In this document: positions 15,194-25,798 of the stretch, piece after piece | Layout: every line of letters starts with the position of its first letter | Position numbering within the stretch: the first letter of the stretch is position 1 | From: Variovorax sp. DXTD-1 | GTDB lineage: Bacteria; Pseudomonadota; Gammaproteobacteria; Burkholderiales; Burkholderiaceae_C | Reading direction: 5' to 3' | DNA length: 64,000 bases | Assembly (NCBI RefSeq): GCF_003984625.1 | Contig: NZ_RWKH01000013.1 | Coordinates: 98,221 to 162,220 of the forward strand | The notes under the pieces: model-generated | The model's input: only the letters and a program-made list of their open reading frames with translations | Database searches by the model: none | What the model was told of the DNA's origin: nothing | Program-made: the position numbers and the translations under genes

Positions 15194-17349
15194 GCGGGTT
15201 GCAGTGCACGCACCACCGCACCGCGTAGGCCGTGCAGCAGGCGTTCGTGCCATTTCGGGTTCTGCACCACCTCGGCCCGATAGAAGCTGGGGCACAGCGT
15301 GGCCGCGTGCGCGTTCTCCCCGCACAGGCCGCAGCCCACGCAGCCGTCGATCACGGTAGCCACCGGGTCGACCTTGAGCGGATCGGGGTTGTCCTTGAGC
15401 GTGAGAGTGGGGCAGCCCGAAAGGCGGATGCATGCGTGGTCGCCGTTGCACACGTCTTCGTCGACGCCGTATTTCACTCGCACCACGCGCTTGCCTTTTT
15501 TGAGCAGGCTTGCAATCCAGGGCTTGATGCGGCGCTGGCGCTCCAGCTGGCACTCGCCCTCGGCAATCACCACCTTCAGGCCGTTGAAGTCGCTGGTGAG
15601 CGCCTCCGTCAGCGTCTTGCGCATGCGCTCCACGTCGTAGGTGGTCACGGTGCGCATCCACTTCACGCCCAGGCCCGTCAACGTGGCTTCGATGGTCTGG
15701 TTCTTGTCGACCAGGCTCTGCTGCTTGTCGACCGCACGTTCCTTCATCTCTTCGTCGGGCGTGGAGATGATGTCCTGCGTGCCCGTCGCGGAGGTGTAGC
15801 CGTTCTTGAAGATCAGCAGCACCGCATCGTCGCCGTTGAAGAGCGCGCTCTGCACCCCGGTGAGCAGGCCGTTGTGCCAGAACCCGCCGTCGCCCATGAT
15901 CGACAGCGTGCGGCGGTTCATCATCGGCGCCACGCCCGCGCGGCTTGCCAGGCTCATGCCGTAGCCGAGGATCGAATGCCCCATCGAGAACGGTTCGAAG
16001 GTGCCGAAGGCATGGCAACCGATGTCGGCCGCAATGTGCACGGGACCCGTCTGCTGCTGGGCAAGCTTCAGGGCCGAGAACACCGGACGCTCCGGGCAGC
16101 CGACGCAAAAGCTCGGCGGCCGGTTGGGCAGCGGCGTGGAGAGCTGGCGCGCCACGGCCTCGCGCCGCTCGCGGTTGCCGGCCAGCCAAGCCGCGGCGGA
16201 CGAAGAGGCTTCGCCCGGCCCGATGTATTTGGCCGCGAACACGCCGATGCCGCCCGCGAGCACTTCCACCCCGTATTCACCCGCCGACGGCAGCATGTCC
16301 TTGCCGTGCAGCGGCGTCTGGATGTCGCGCCGGCGCAGCAGGGTGGCGATGTCTTGCTCGATGTATTCGGGCTGGCCTTCTTCCACCACCAGCACCGCGC
16401 GCTTGCCCACGCAGAAGTCGGCCACCTGCTCGGGCACCAGCGGGTAGGTCACGTTGAGCACCAGGATCGGGATGTCCGTCTCGCCGAAGGCGTCGGCCAG
16501 GCCCTGCTGCTGCAGGCTGCGGATCAGCGCGTTGTACAGCCCGCCCTGCACCACGATGCCGAGGTCCGCATGGCGCCCGCCCGGAACGAGTTCGTTGAGC
16601 CCGTGCGCCACGATGTAGCGCCGCGCCGCCGGAATCCGCTCATCGCCCTTGAGCTTTTCGTGGCGAAAGGTGACGGGCGGGTGCGCCAGCCGCATGTAGT
16701 CGAAACCCGCGGGTTCCGTCATCAGCGCCCGGGTCGAGACGGCGGGCGCGATGTTGTCCTTGCATTCGAAGCTGCCGCGCACGTGGCAGGTGCGGATGCG
16801 CAGCTCCATGAGGCAGGGCATGTTCGATGCTTCCGAGAGGCGGAAGCCGTGTTCGACCATGCGCACCATCTGGCCGAGGTCGGGCCGCGGATCGAGCAGG
16901 CACATGCTCGATTTGAGCGCGTAGGCATGCGTGCGCTCCTGGATCACGCTCGCGCCTTCGCCGTAGTCCTCGCCCACCACCACCAGCACGCCGCCCGTCA
17001 CGCCGGGCGACGAGAGATTGGAAAGCGCATCGGCCGCCACGTTGGTGCCGACGATGGACTTCCATGTCACGGCGCCGCGCAGCGGGTAGTGGATGGATGC
17101 GCCGAGCATCGCGGCCGCGGAGGCTTCGTTGGAGCAGGCCTCCACGTGCACGCCCAGCTCGTCCATGTATGTCTTGGCCTGCACCATCACGTCAAGCAGG
17201 TGCGAAACCGGCGCGCCCTGGTAGCCGCCGACATAGGCCACGCCCGATTGCAGCAGGCCTTTGGTGATCGCGAGAATGCCCTCGCCGTGGAATGTGTCGC
17301 CGGCGCCCAGGCGCAGCGATTGCACTTCCTTGCTGAATGAAACTTCCAA
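15190..17349 (-). CDS. iorA: Indolepyruvate ferredoxin oxidoreductase, alpha subunit
   Basis: The roughly 719-residue product has an N-terminal pyrimidine-binding domain (GGYQGAPVSHLLD), a central thiamine-diphosphate domain (MGDGGFWHNG) and a C-terminal ferredoxin part with two cysteine clusters (VCNGDHACIRLSGCP and CVGCGLCGENAH). The start is a TTG at 17349 with GGAG nine bases upstream. A TTG at 17391 would add 14 residues but has no ribosome-binding site, and no ATG is available in the N-terminal region. It couples to iorB by ATGA overlap. The electron acceptor would be ferredoxin. It lies about 100 bp downstream of the dihaem cytochrome gene, so cotranscription is plausible. Confidence 0.93.
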   Translation of the reverse strand: MEVSFSKEVQSLRLGAGDTFHGEGILAITKGLLQSGVAYVGGYQGAPVSHLLDVMVQAKTYMDELGVHVEACSNEASAAAMLGASIHYPLRGAVTWKSIVGTNVAADALSNLSSPGVTGGVLVVVGEDYGEGASVIQERTHAYALKSSMCLLDPRPDLGQMVRMVEHGFRLSEASNMPCLMELRIRTCHVRGSFECKDNIAPAVSTRALMTEPAGFDYMRLAHPPVTFRHEKLKGDERIPAARRYIVAHGLNELVPGGRHADLGIVVQGGLYNALIRSLQQQGLADAFGETDIPILVLNVTYPLVPEQVADFCVGKRAVLVVEEGQPEYIEQDIATLLRRRDIQTPLHGKDMLPSAGEYGVEVLAGGIGVFAAKYIGPGEASSSAAAWLAGNRERREAVARQLSTPLPNRPPSFCVGCPERPVFSALKLAQQQTGPVHIAADIGCHAFGTFEPFSMGHSILGYGMSLASRAGVAPMMNRRTLSIMGDGGFWHNGLLTGVQSALFNGDDAVLLIFKNGYTSATGTQDIISTPDEEMKERAVDKQQSLVDKNQTIEATLTGLGVKWMRTVTTYDVERMRKTLTEALTSDFNGLKVVIAEGECQLERQRRIKPWIASLLKKGKRVVRVKYGVDEDVCNGDHACIRLSGCPTLTLKDNPDPLKVDPVATVIDGCVGCGLCGENAHAATLCPSFYRAEVVQNPKWHERLLHGLRGAVVRALQPA

Positions 17350-17451
17350 GAGATTCGGCTCCGTTGGGTTGATGTGGGTTGAAGGGTTCAAGGCGAAGGC
17401 ACGCGTCCCCCGCGCCGCGCTTGCGCCGGCGTTGCGCTGCGGTATCGGTGG

Positions 17452-18111
17452 CTACTTGCCGGGCGGCTTGGCGGGTGCGCCGGGAAAGCGCGCCACGTAG
17501 TAGGCAAGGGTGTCCAGGTCCTCCGGCGGGATGCCGCTCACGGCTTCGGTCATCGCCTGCGTGTAGCCGGGCCGCTTGCCGGTGCGAAAGCCGTGCAGCG
17601 TCATCTGCAGGTAGTCCTCGCGCTGCTGCGCGATGCGCGGCACCTGCTGCCCGCCGCTCAGGTCGGCGCCGTGGCAGATCACGCAGCGGTGCGTTTGCGC
17701 CAGCGCCTGCCCGCGCGCCATGCGGGCGGCATCGGGCGGCGCGGCAGCGGGCGGCGCGGGCACGGCCGGCAGTGTGGCGATGAACTCCGAGAATCCGCGC
17801 AGGTCTTCGTCCTTCATGGTCTTTGCCACCGCCGTCATCGCGGGGTTGTCGCGCCGGCCTTCGCGAAACAGGAACAGCTGCGTGATGGCATAGAACGAAT
17901 GCTGGCCCGCGAGCACCGGTGTTCCCGCCATGTCGCTGCGCCCGTTGGCACCGTGGCACGAGGCGCACACCGCCGCATAGCGCTGCGCATAGGTGCCCTG
18001 CGCGGCCTGCGTGGCTTGGGCACTGGCGGAAGGCGCAGCCGAAGCGAGGAGCGTCATGGCCATGGCTGCGACTGCCTGCATGAAAGCCGCAAGAACGACA
18101 CCCCTGCTCAT
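17452..18111 (-). CDS. Dihaem periplasmic cytochrome c (c4-like)
   Basis: The 219-residue protein has a signal peptide ending near SASAQA and two haem sites, CASCH (Cys49-His53) and CVICH (Cys143-His147), giving the two-domain layout of cytochrome c4 proteins. It would carry electrons in the periplasm. Its ATG overlaps the stop of the upstream PQQ-type dehydrogenase as ATGA, so it is very probably that enzyme's electron acceptor. The two halves are joined by a proline/alanine-rich linker (VPAPPAAAPPD). Confidence 0.92.
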   Translation of the reverse strand: MSRGVVLAAFMQAVAAMAMTLLASAAPSASAQATQAAQGTYAQRYAAVCASCHGANGRSDMAGTPVLAGQHSFYAITQLFLFREGRRDNPAMTAVAKTMKDEDLRGFSEFIATLPAVPAPPAAAPPDAARMARGQALAQTHRCVICHGADLSGGQQVPRIAQQREDYLQMTLHGFRTGKRPGYTQAMTEAVSGIPPEDLDTLAYYVARFPGAPAKPPGK

Positions 18112-19307
18112 CGGCCGCCGTAGCTGATGCGGTAGATCGCGCCCGCGTGGTCGTCGCTCACGAGCATGGAGCCGTCCTTCAGCACCAGGAAGTCCACCGG
18201 CCGGCCCAGGTAGTTGTTGTTCTCGACAAAGCCCGTCATGAACGGCTCGACCTTCGCGCCGCCCTTGCCGTCCGGCCAAGCCACGGCAATGTCGGCGTAC
18301 TTGACGGTGCGGTTCCACGGACCATGGCGTGCGATGAACATGGCGCCGCGGTACTTGGTCGGGAACATCTTTCCCTTGTAGAAGGCGAGGCCCAGCCCGG
18401 CCGCATGCGGGCCGAGCAGCGCGGCGGGCTTGGTGTATTCGCCGCAGTTCTTGCCCCAGCCGAACTCGGGGTCGGCAATGTTGCCCTGGTGGCAGTACGG
18501 GTAGCCGAAGTGCTGGTTGGGCGCCGTCACCACGTTCAGTTCGTCGTTCGGCAGATCTTCGCTGAGCCAGTCCCGCCCGTTCTCCGTGAACCAGAGATTG
18601 CCCGTCTTCGGGTCGAAGTCGAAGCCCACCGTATTGCGCACGCCGCGGGCCACCGTCTCGATGCCGCTGCCGTCCAGGTTCATGCGAAAGATGCGCGCAT
18701 GCGCCTCGTCCGGGTCGCAGATGTTGCAGGGCGCACCGATCGCGTAGTAGAGCTTGTCGTTGTGCACCCGCAGGTAGCGCCAGCTGTGGTCCTGTCCGCC
18801 GGGCAGCTTGTCGTTGAGTACCACTGGCGTGCCGGCGTTGTCGAGCTTGTCCTCGATGCCGTCGTAGCGAACGATCTGCTTGTGCGTGGCAAGGTACAGC
18901 GCGCCCTTGTGATATTCGATGCCGGTGGCGAATTCGGTCTTGTCGACGATGGTCTTCGGCTTGCGGTCGCCCTTCTCGGCGATGGCATACACCTTGTTGC
19001 CCACGAAGAGCGTGCTCACGAACACCGTGCCCTTGTCCCCCTGGCGCAGCGACCGTGCATCCAGCACGCCCGAGGCCCAGGTCTCCACCTTGAAGCCCGG
19101 CGGCAGCTTGAACTTGGCGGTGGGCAACTGGTCGGCCGCAGTGGGAATGGGGAAGGAAGGCACCGGCGCCATGCGCGTGGCCGCCTCGGTCTTGGGACGC
19201 CCCTTGGCCCAGCCCGGCTCTTCGGCCGGAGGCTGCTGGGCCCATGCGGCGGTGGTGGCAATGCAAAGCAGGGCGGCAATTGCCGCATGCGGACGCAGTC
19301 TGGCCAT
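18108..19307 (-). CDS. PQQ-type sugar/sorbosone dehydrogenase, beta-propeller
   Basis: The 399-residue product has a signal peptide (cleavage after AAWAQ) and a six-bladed propeller typical of soluble glucose/L-sorbosone dehydrogenases. Signature stretches are LPGGQDHSWRYLRV, FTENGRDWLSEDLPNDELN and APNQHFGYPYCHQG. It would oxidise a sugar, aldehyde or alcohol in the periplasm using PQQ. CNICD in the middle is not a CXXCH haem site. It overlaps the cytochrome c gene by ATGA. No PQQ synthesis genes are in the window. A LysR gene diverges from it across a 120-bp gap. The substrate is unknown. Confidence 0.85.
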   Translation of the reverse strand: MARLRPHAAIAALLCIATTAAWAQQPPAEEPGWAKGRPKTEAATRMAPVPSFPIPTAADQLPTAKFKLPPGFKVETWASGVLDARSLRQGDKGTVFVSTLFVGNKVYAIAEKGDRKPKTIVDKTEFATGIEYHKGALYLATHKQIVRYDGIEDKLDNAGTPVVLNDKLPGGQDHSWRYLRVHNDKLYYAIGAPCNICDPDEAHARIFRMNLDGSGIETVARGVRNTVGFDFDPKTGNLWFTENGRDWLSEDLPNDELNVVTAPNQHFGYPYCHQGNIADPEFGWGKNCGEYTKPAALLGPHAAGLGLAFYKGKMFPTKYRGAMFIARHGPWNRTVKYADIAVAWPDGKGGAKVEPFMTGFVENNNYLGRPVDFLVLKDGSMLVSDDHAGAIYRISYGGR

Positions 19308-19425
19308 GTCTTGTCTCCTTCTCGTGGGTGGGCTCTTCGTGTTCGCCGAACGTCGGATCGACCGGCAACGGCGGCCAGTGTGCGAGCCCTGCGCCGGGTC
19401 TTCAATAAAATAATCGAGCTAAGTA

Positions 19426-19444
19426 ATATGCATGTCATGCATAT
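19426..19444. promoter_or_regulatory. 19-bp perfect palindrome over a LysR start codon
   Basis: ATATGCATGTCATGCATAT is symmetric about position 19435 and spans both possible ATG codons of the downstream LysR gene (19428 and 19437). It fits a T-N11-A LysR box. A bound protein would block the gene's own initiation region. It also faces the PQQ dehydrogenase promoter. Confidence 0.55.
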
Positions 19445-20342
19445 ACAAACGATAGACCTCAACCTCCTGCGCCTGTTCGATGCGGTCTATCGCGCGCGCA
19501 GCGTGAGCCGCGCCGCCGAAGAGCTGGGCCTCACGCAGCCCGCCGCGAGCCACGGCCTCGGCCGCCTGCGCCTGCTGCTGAAAGACGCGCTCTTCACGCG
19601 TGCGCCCGGCGGGGTTGCGCCTACGCCCCGCGCCGATCGGCTGGCCGTTGCGGTGCAGGCTGCGCTCAATACACTGGAAGAAGCACTCCAGGAGCCCGGC
19701 CGCTTCGACCCGCAGGCCTCGCGCAAGACCTTTCGCATTCACATGAGCGACATCGGCGAAGGCCGCTTTCTGCCTTCGCTCATGGCGCGGCTTGGCGAGC
19801 TGGCGCCCGGCCTGCGCGTGGAGACCCTGCCGCTGGCGCCCACTGAAATAGCGCCCGCGCTCGACAGCGGCCGCATCGACTTTGCCTTCGGCTTCTTGCC
19901 CAAGGTGCGCGACACGCAGCGCAAGCACCTGCTGAAAGACCGCTATATCGTGCTGCTGCGCAAAGGCCATCCGTTTGCACGCGGGCGGCGCAACAGCCAG
20001 GCGCTCATCGAGGCGCTGCAAACGCTCGAATACGTGGCTGTGCGCACGCATGCGGAAACGCTGCGCATATTGCAGTTGCTCAACCTGGAAGAGCGGGTAC
20101 GGCTCACCACCGAGCACTTCATGGTGCTGCCCGCCATCGTTCGCGCCACCGACCTTGCGGTGGTGATGCCGCGCAACATTGCGCGCGGGTTTGCAGAAGA
20201 GGGCGGCTACGCCATCGTGGAGCCGGCCTTTCCGCTGCGCGACTTCACGGTGTCGCTGCATTGGAGCAAGCGCTTCGAGGCCGATCCGGCCAACCGGTGG
20301 CTGCGGCAGGTGATCGAGGGGCTGTTTTCGGACGGCGTTTGA
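19428..20342 (+). CDS. LysR-type regulator divergent from the PQQ/Ior operon
   Basis: A 304-residue (or 301 if started at 19437) LysR protein. The winged helix lies in the first 65 residues (LNLLRLFDAVYRARSVSRAA, LGLTQPAASHGLGRL) and a periplasmic-binding-like effector domain follows. It resembles the NodD/LinR-like branch in sequence style. It diverges from the PQQ dehydrogenase gene and is the natural regulator of that minus-strand operon. A perfect palindrome covers its start. The effector is unknown; an arylpyruvate, arylacetate or sugar acid would fit the operon. Confidence 0.9.
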   Translation: MHVMHIQTIDLNLLRLFDAVYRARSVSRAAEELGLTQPAASHGLGRLRLLLKDALFTRAPGGVAPTPRADRLAVAVQAALNTLEEALQEPGRFDPQASRKTFRIHMSDIGEGRFLPSLMARLGELAPGLRVETLPLAPTEIAPALDSGRIDFAFGFLPKVRDTQRKHLLKDRYIVLLRKGHPFARGRRNSQALIEALQTLEYVAVRTHAETLRILQLLNLEERVRLTTEHFMVLPAIVRATDLAVVMPRNIARGFAEEGGYAIVEPAFPLRDFTVSLHWSKRFEADPANRWLRQVIEGLFSDGV

Positions 20343-20540
20343 CGAGAAACGGTGCCCCAGCACGAGATGGTCCGGGAAGGGCCCGTCTGGCCCAGGAATT
20401 GCTCACTGGCTCAAGGGTTTCCCCGTAGCTTGCATACCAGCCCCCACATACGCAATATGGGCGCTGCGGTATGTACCCGGCGGCGCAAGCCGCTAACGTC
20501 AACGCTTGGCCGAAACGAGCCGCCCACGAGCACGAAGAGC

Positions 20541-22154
<1,614 letters not shown>

Positions 22155-22156
22155 CC

Positions 22157-24622
22157 ATGAACAAGCCTATCGACGCCCGCCTGCTGCAGCCCGCCGAGCC
22201 CTTTGCCGACTACCTCAAGAACACCGCCGCGCGCATCGACCCCGCGGCCGAGGCGGTGGCGCACGAACTCGGCGCGCGTGTCGGCATCAGCCGCCCGCAC
22301 GAATCGGCGCACCTGCACGTGGCCGGCGAGGCCACCTACATCGACGACATTCCCGAGATTGCCGGCACGCTGCACTGCGCGCTGGGCCTCTCGCCCGCAG
22401 CCAACGGCCGGGTGACGGCGCTGTCGCTCGACGCCATCCGCGCGATGCCGGGCGTGGTGTCGGTGCTGACAGCCGACGACATTCCTGGCACCAACGACTG
22501 CGGCTCGATCGTGCACGACGACCCGATATTGCTTTCGCTGAAGGACGGCGGCCAGATCCGCTACCTGGGCCAGCCGGTGTTTGCGGTGATTGCCGAAAGC
22601 CGCGATGCCGCGCGCCGCGCCGCCGCGAAGGCGAAGGACGCCATCGCCGTCGAGGCCGAACCGCCCGTGCTCACGCCGCAAGAGGCGCACGCCCGCGGCC
22701 AGTACGTGGTGCCGCCAATGCACATCGTGCGCAGCGGCGGCGCGGCCAACGAAGGCGACGAGGCGGCGGTGCGCGCAGCCATTGCCGCGGCGCCGCACCG
22801 CCACAAGGCCACGCTCGACGTGGGCGGGCAGGAGCAGTTCTATCTCGAGGGCCAGATCAGCTACGCCATCCCGAAGGAGGGCGGCGCGCTGCACATTCAT
22901 TGCTCCACACAGCACCCGAGCGAGATGCAGCACCTGGTGGCGCATGCACTGCACCTGCAGTCGAACGAGGTGCATGTCGAGTGCCGGCGCATGGGTGGCG
23001 GCTTCGGCGGCAAGGAGTCGCAATCGGCGCTGTTCGCCTGCGTGGCCGCGGTGGCGGCCAGCAAGCTGCGCCGCCCGGTCAAGCTCAGGCTCGACCGCGA
23101 CGACGACTTCATGATCACCGGCCGTCGCCATTGCTTCTGGTACGAGTACGACGTGGGCTACGACGACGAGGGCCGCATCCTCGGCGCGGAGATCACCATG
23201 GTCTCGCGCGCCGGCCACTCGGCCGACCTTTCGGGCCCCGTGATGACGCGGGCGCTCTGCCACTTCGACAACGCCTACTGGCTGCCCAACGTGGCGATGC
23301 ACGGCTTTTCGGGCAAGACCAACACGCAGAGCAACACGGCCTTTCGCGGCTTTGGCGGCCCGCAGGGCGCCATTGCCGTCGAGAACATCCTCGACTCGAT
23401 CGCGCGCGAGCTGAAGAAAGACCCGCTCGATGTGCGGCGCGTCAACTTCTACGGAAAGGCGGAGAACAACGTCACGCCCTACCGGCAGACGGTGACCGAC
23501 AACATCGTGCACGAGCTGGTGGCCGAGCTCGAAACGAGCAGCGACTACCGCGCGCGGCGCGAAGAAATCGCCGCCTTCAACCGGAAGAGCGTGGTGCTCA
23601 AGCGCGGCCTGGCGCTGGCACCGCTCAAGTTCGGCATCTCGTTCAACGTCAAGCACTTCAACCAGGCCGGTGCGCTGGTGCATGTGTACACCGACGGCTC
23701 CATTCTGGTGAACCACGGCGGAACCGAGATGGGGCAGGGCCTCAACACCAAGGTGGCGCAGGTGGTGGCGCATGAACTGGGCGTGAGCTTCGAGCGCGTG
23801 CGCGTGACCGCGACGGACACCACCAAGGTGGCCAACACCTCGGCCACGGCCGCATCGACCGGCGCCGACCTGAACGGCAAGGCCGCGCAAGATGCGGCGC
23901 GGCAGATCCGCGAGCGGCTTGCGCAAAGCGCGGCCGAACGCCATGGCGGCAAGGCGGGCGAAGTGCGCTTTGCCAACGACAAGGTCGAGGTCAACGGCCG
24001 CACGCTGGCCTTCAGCACCGTGGTGGGGGAGGCGTATCTCGACCGCAAGCAGCTCTGGTCCGACGGCTTCTACGCGACCCCCGGCCTCAGCTGGGACAAG
24101 GAAAAGATGCAGGGCCGCCCGTTCTACTACTACGCCTATGGCGCGGCGGTGAGCGAGGTGGTCGTCGACACGCTCACCGGCGAATGGAAGCTGTTGCGCG
24201 CCGACATCCTGCACGACGCGGGCAAGTCGCTGAACCCGGCCGTGGACATCGGCCAGGTCGAAGGCGCCTTCATCCAGGGCATGGGCTGGCTCACCACCGA
24301 GGAGCTGGTGTGGCATCCTGCCGACGGCTCCAGGAACGCGGGCAAGCTCACCACGCACGCACCTAGCACCTACAAGATTCCGACCGCGAACGACTGCCCA
24401 CCCATCTTCAACGTGCGCCTGTTCGAGGGCCAGAACGTCGAGGACTCCATTCACCGCAGCAAGGCCGTGGGCGAACCGCCGCTGCTGCTGCCGTTCTCGG
24501 TGTTCTTCGCGATCCGCGACGCGGTGTCGGCGGCCGGCGGCCACAGGGTCGATCCGCCGCTGAAGGCGCCGGCCACGAGCGAATCGATTCTTCGCGCCAT
24601 CACGGCCGTCCAGTCCGCATAG
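22157..24622 (+). CDS. xdhB: Xanthine dehydrogenase large subunit (molybdopterin)
   Basis: The 821-residue product is the molybdenum-cofactor subunit. Recognisable parts are ATYIDDIPE, GGQEQFYLEGQ, RRMGGGFGGKESQ, TAFRGFGGPQG and the catalytic glutamate in KAVGEPPLLLPFSVFFAIRDA near the C-terminus. It oxidises hypoxanthine to xanthine and xanthine to urate in the cytosol. It starts two bases after xdhA behind AAGGAG and is certainly cotranscribed. The usual third gene, xdhC, is missing here and lies at 2672. The cofactor-loading step therefore depends on a separately transcribed gene. Confidence 0.97.
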   Translation: MNKPIDARLLQPAEPFADYLKNTAARIDPAAEAVAHELGARVGISRPHESAHLHVAGEATYIDDIPEIAGTLHCALGLSPAANGRVTALSLDAIRAMPGVVSVLTADDIPGTNDCGSIVHDDPILLSLKDGGQIRYLGQPVFAVIAESRDAARRAAAKAKDAIAVEAEPPVLTPQEAHARGQYVVPPMHIVRSGGAANEGDEAAVRAAIAAAPHRHKATLDVGGQEQFYLEGQISYAIPKEGGALHIHCSTQHPSEMQHLVAHALHLQSNEVHVECRRMGGGFGGKESQSALFACVAAVAASKLRRPVKLRLDRDDDFMITGRRHCFWYEYDVGYDDEGRILGAEITMVSRAGHSADLSGPVMTRALCHFDNAYWLPNVAMHGFSGKTNTQSNTAFRGFGGPQGAIAVENILDSIARELKKDPLDVRRVNFYGKAENNVTPYRQTVTDNIVHELVAELETSSDYRARREEIAAFNRKSVVLKRGLALAPLKFGISFNVKHFNQAGALVHVYTDGSILVNHGGTEMGQGLNTKVAQVVAHELGVSFERVRVTATDTTKVANTSATAASTGADLNGKAAQDAARQIRERLAQSAAERHGGKAGEVRFANDKVEVNGRTLAFSTVVGEAYLDRKQLWSDGFYATPGLSWDKEKMQGRPFYYYAYGAAVSEVVVDTLTGEWKLLRADILHDAGKSLNPAVDIGQVEGAFIQGMGWLTTEELVWHPADGSRNAGKLTTHAPSTYKIPTANDCPPIFNVRLFEGQNVEDSIHRSKAVGEPPLLLPFSVFFAIRDAVSAAGGHRVDPPLKAPATSESILRAITAVQSA

Positions 24623-24633
24623 TCCACCCGTAG

Positions 24634-24654
24634 ACTTTGGCGCATGTCCAAAGT
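24634..24654. promoter_or_regulatory. Inverted repeat ACTTTGG-N7-CCAAAGT
   Basis: Perfect 7-bp half sites with a 7-bp spacer lie 12 bp after the xdhB stop and 81 bp before the LysR start. Size and position suit an operator for that LysR or a weak stem at the end of xdhAB. There is no T run. Confidence 0.5.
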
Positions 24655-24734
24655 TCTTCCAATGCCCTATTCCCTGATCTCCTTCGCGAAACACCGCGGA
24701 ACCGGCTTCGCCGGGCCGGGGGAGGGAGAGCGCC

Positions 24735-25718
24735 ATGCGTGACCAGGCGCTTTTCGACAAGATCGATCTGCACCTCATCCGGGTGCTGCACACCGTGCTG
24801 ACCGACCGCAGCGTTTCTCGCGCCGCCATTCGCCTGGGCATGTACCAGCCGGCCGTGTCGGCCGCGCTGAAGCGCCTGCGCGAACTCTCGGGCGATCCGC
24901 TCCTGGTGCGCTCGGGCTCGGGCATGGTGCCGACCGATGCGGGGCTGCGGATGATCGAGCCTGCGGCCAGCATCTTGCGCGCGGCCGAGATGCTGTTCTC
25001 CGATGCACGCGGTTTCGAGCCGCAGTCGGCGGCCACCACCTTTCGCATCGCGGCCAGCGACTACATGGACCCGCTCTTCCTGCCGATGCTGGTGGCGCAC
25101 GTGAAGCGCGAGGCGCCGCTGTGCCAGATCGAGATCCATGCGCTCACACCCGATTCGGACTATCACGGCCACCTCGCGCTCGGCCAGGTCGACCTGGTGA
25201 TCGGCAACTGGCTCAAGCCGCCCGAAGACCTGCACATGGCCCGGCTCTTCGGCGACGAGGTGGTGTCGCTGGTCAACCAGGACCATCCGGCCGTGCGCCG
25301 CGGCTGGGACCTGGAGACCTGGCTTGCGGCCGAGCACATCGCGCCCACGCCCATGCACCCGGGCGGGCGCGGCATCATCGACCAGATGCTCGACGAGCTC
25401 GGGCGGCAGCGCAACATCACCGCGCGCTGCGCGCACTTCAGCCTCATTCCGGACATGGTGGCCTCGAGCCTCCTGGTGCTCACCACCGGGCGCCAGTATT
25501 GCGAGCGCTTTGCCGCACGCCTCCCGGTGAAGATTCTCGATTGCCCGGTGGCGCTGCCGCGCCTCATGTACTACCAGCTCTGGCACGAGCGCACCCATTC
25601 GTCGAGCTCCGCGCGCTGGCTGCGCGAATGCATCAAGGACGTGGCGGCCTCGCTGCGGCCCGCCTTCACCACGCCGGGCCAGCGGGCCCTCGCAGCGGAG
25701 GCTCCCGACCCGCCCTGA
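24735..25718 (+). CDS. LysR-type regulator downstream of xdhAB
   Basis: The 327-residue protein has a typical LysR helix-turn-helix (LIRVLHTVLTDRSVSRAA, QPAVSAALKRLRELSG) and an effector domain beginning TTFRIAASDYMDP. The last 20 or so residues are a low-complexity tail. It sits between xdhB and the AzgA-type permease in the same direction, so a purine-related effector is likely but unproven. GGAGAG precedes the start. An inverted repeat at 24634-24654 is the likeliest autoregulatory site. Confidence 0.9.
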   Translation: MRDQALFDKIDLHLIRVLHTVLTDRSVSRAAIRLGMYQPAVSAALKRLRELSGDPLLVRSGSGMVPTDAGLRMIEPAASILRAAEMLFSDARGFEPQSAATTFRIAASDYMDPLFLPMLVAHVKREAPLCQIEIHALTPDSDYHGHLALGQVDLVIGNWLKPPEDLHMARLFGDEVVSLVNQDHPAVRRGWDLETWLAAEHIAPTPMHPGGRGIIDQMLDELGRQRNITARCAHFSLIPDMVASSLLVLTTGRQYCERFAARLPVKILDCPVALPRLMYYQLWHERTHSSSSARWLRECIKDVAASLRPAFTTPGQRALAAEAPDPP

Positions 25719-25798
25719 CGAATCCTTCGGCCGCGCCGGCGTCGCGGCCGGGGCGACGATGAACGAACCGCCAAATACAACAGCTGGAGACAAGCGAC

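Noticed and set aside
15232..17340. A 702-codon plus-strand frame across iorA.
   Set aside because: It mirrors iorA, which has thiamine and ferredoxin motifs. No ribosome-binding site or domain is seen.
17350..17391. An N-terminal extension of iorA to a TTG at 17391.
   Set aside because: No ribosome-binding site precedes it, whereas TTG at 17349 has GGAG at good spacing. The extension is not family-like.
20430..20458. A possible promoter upstream of xdhA (TTGCAT, then CAATAT).
   Set aside because: The -10 matches only three of six consensus bases and nothing else supports it.
24644..24742. A 32-codon plus-strand frame overlapping the LysR start.
   Set aside because: It has no Shine-Dalgarno and its ATG lies inside an inverted repeat. 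It is probably chance.
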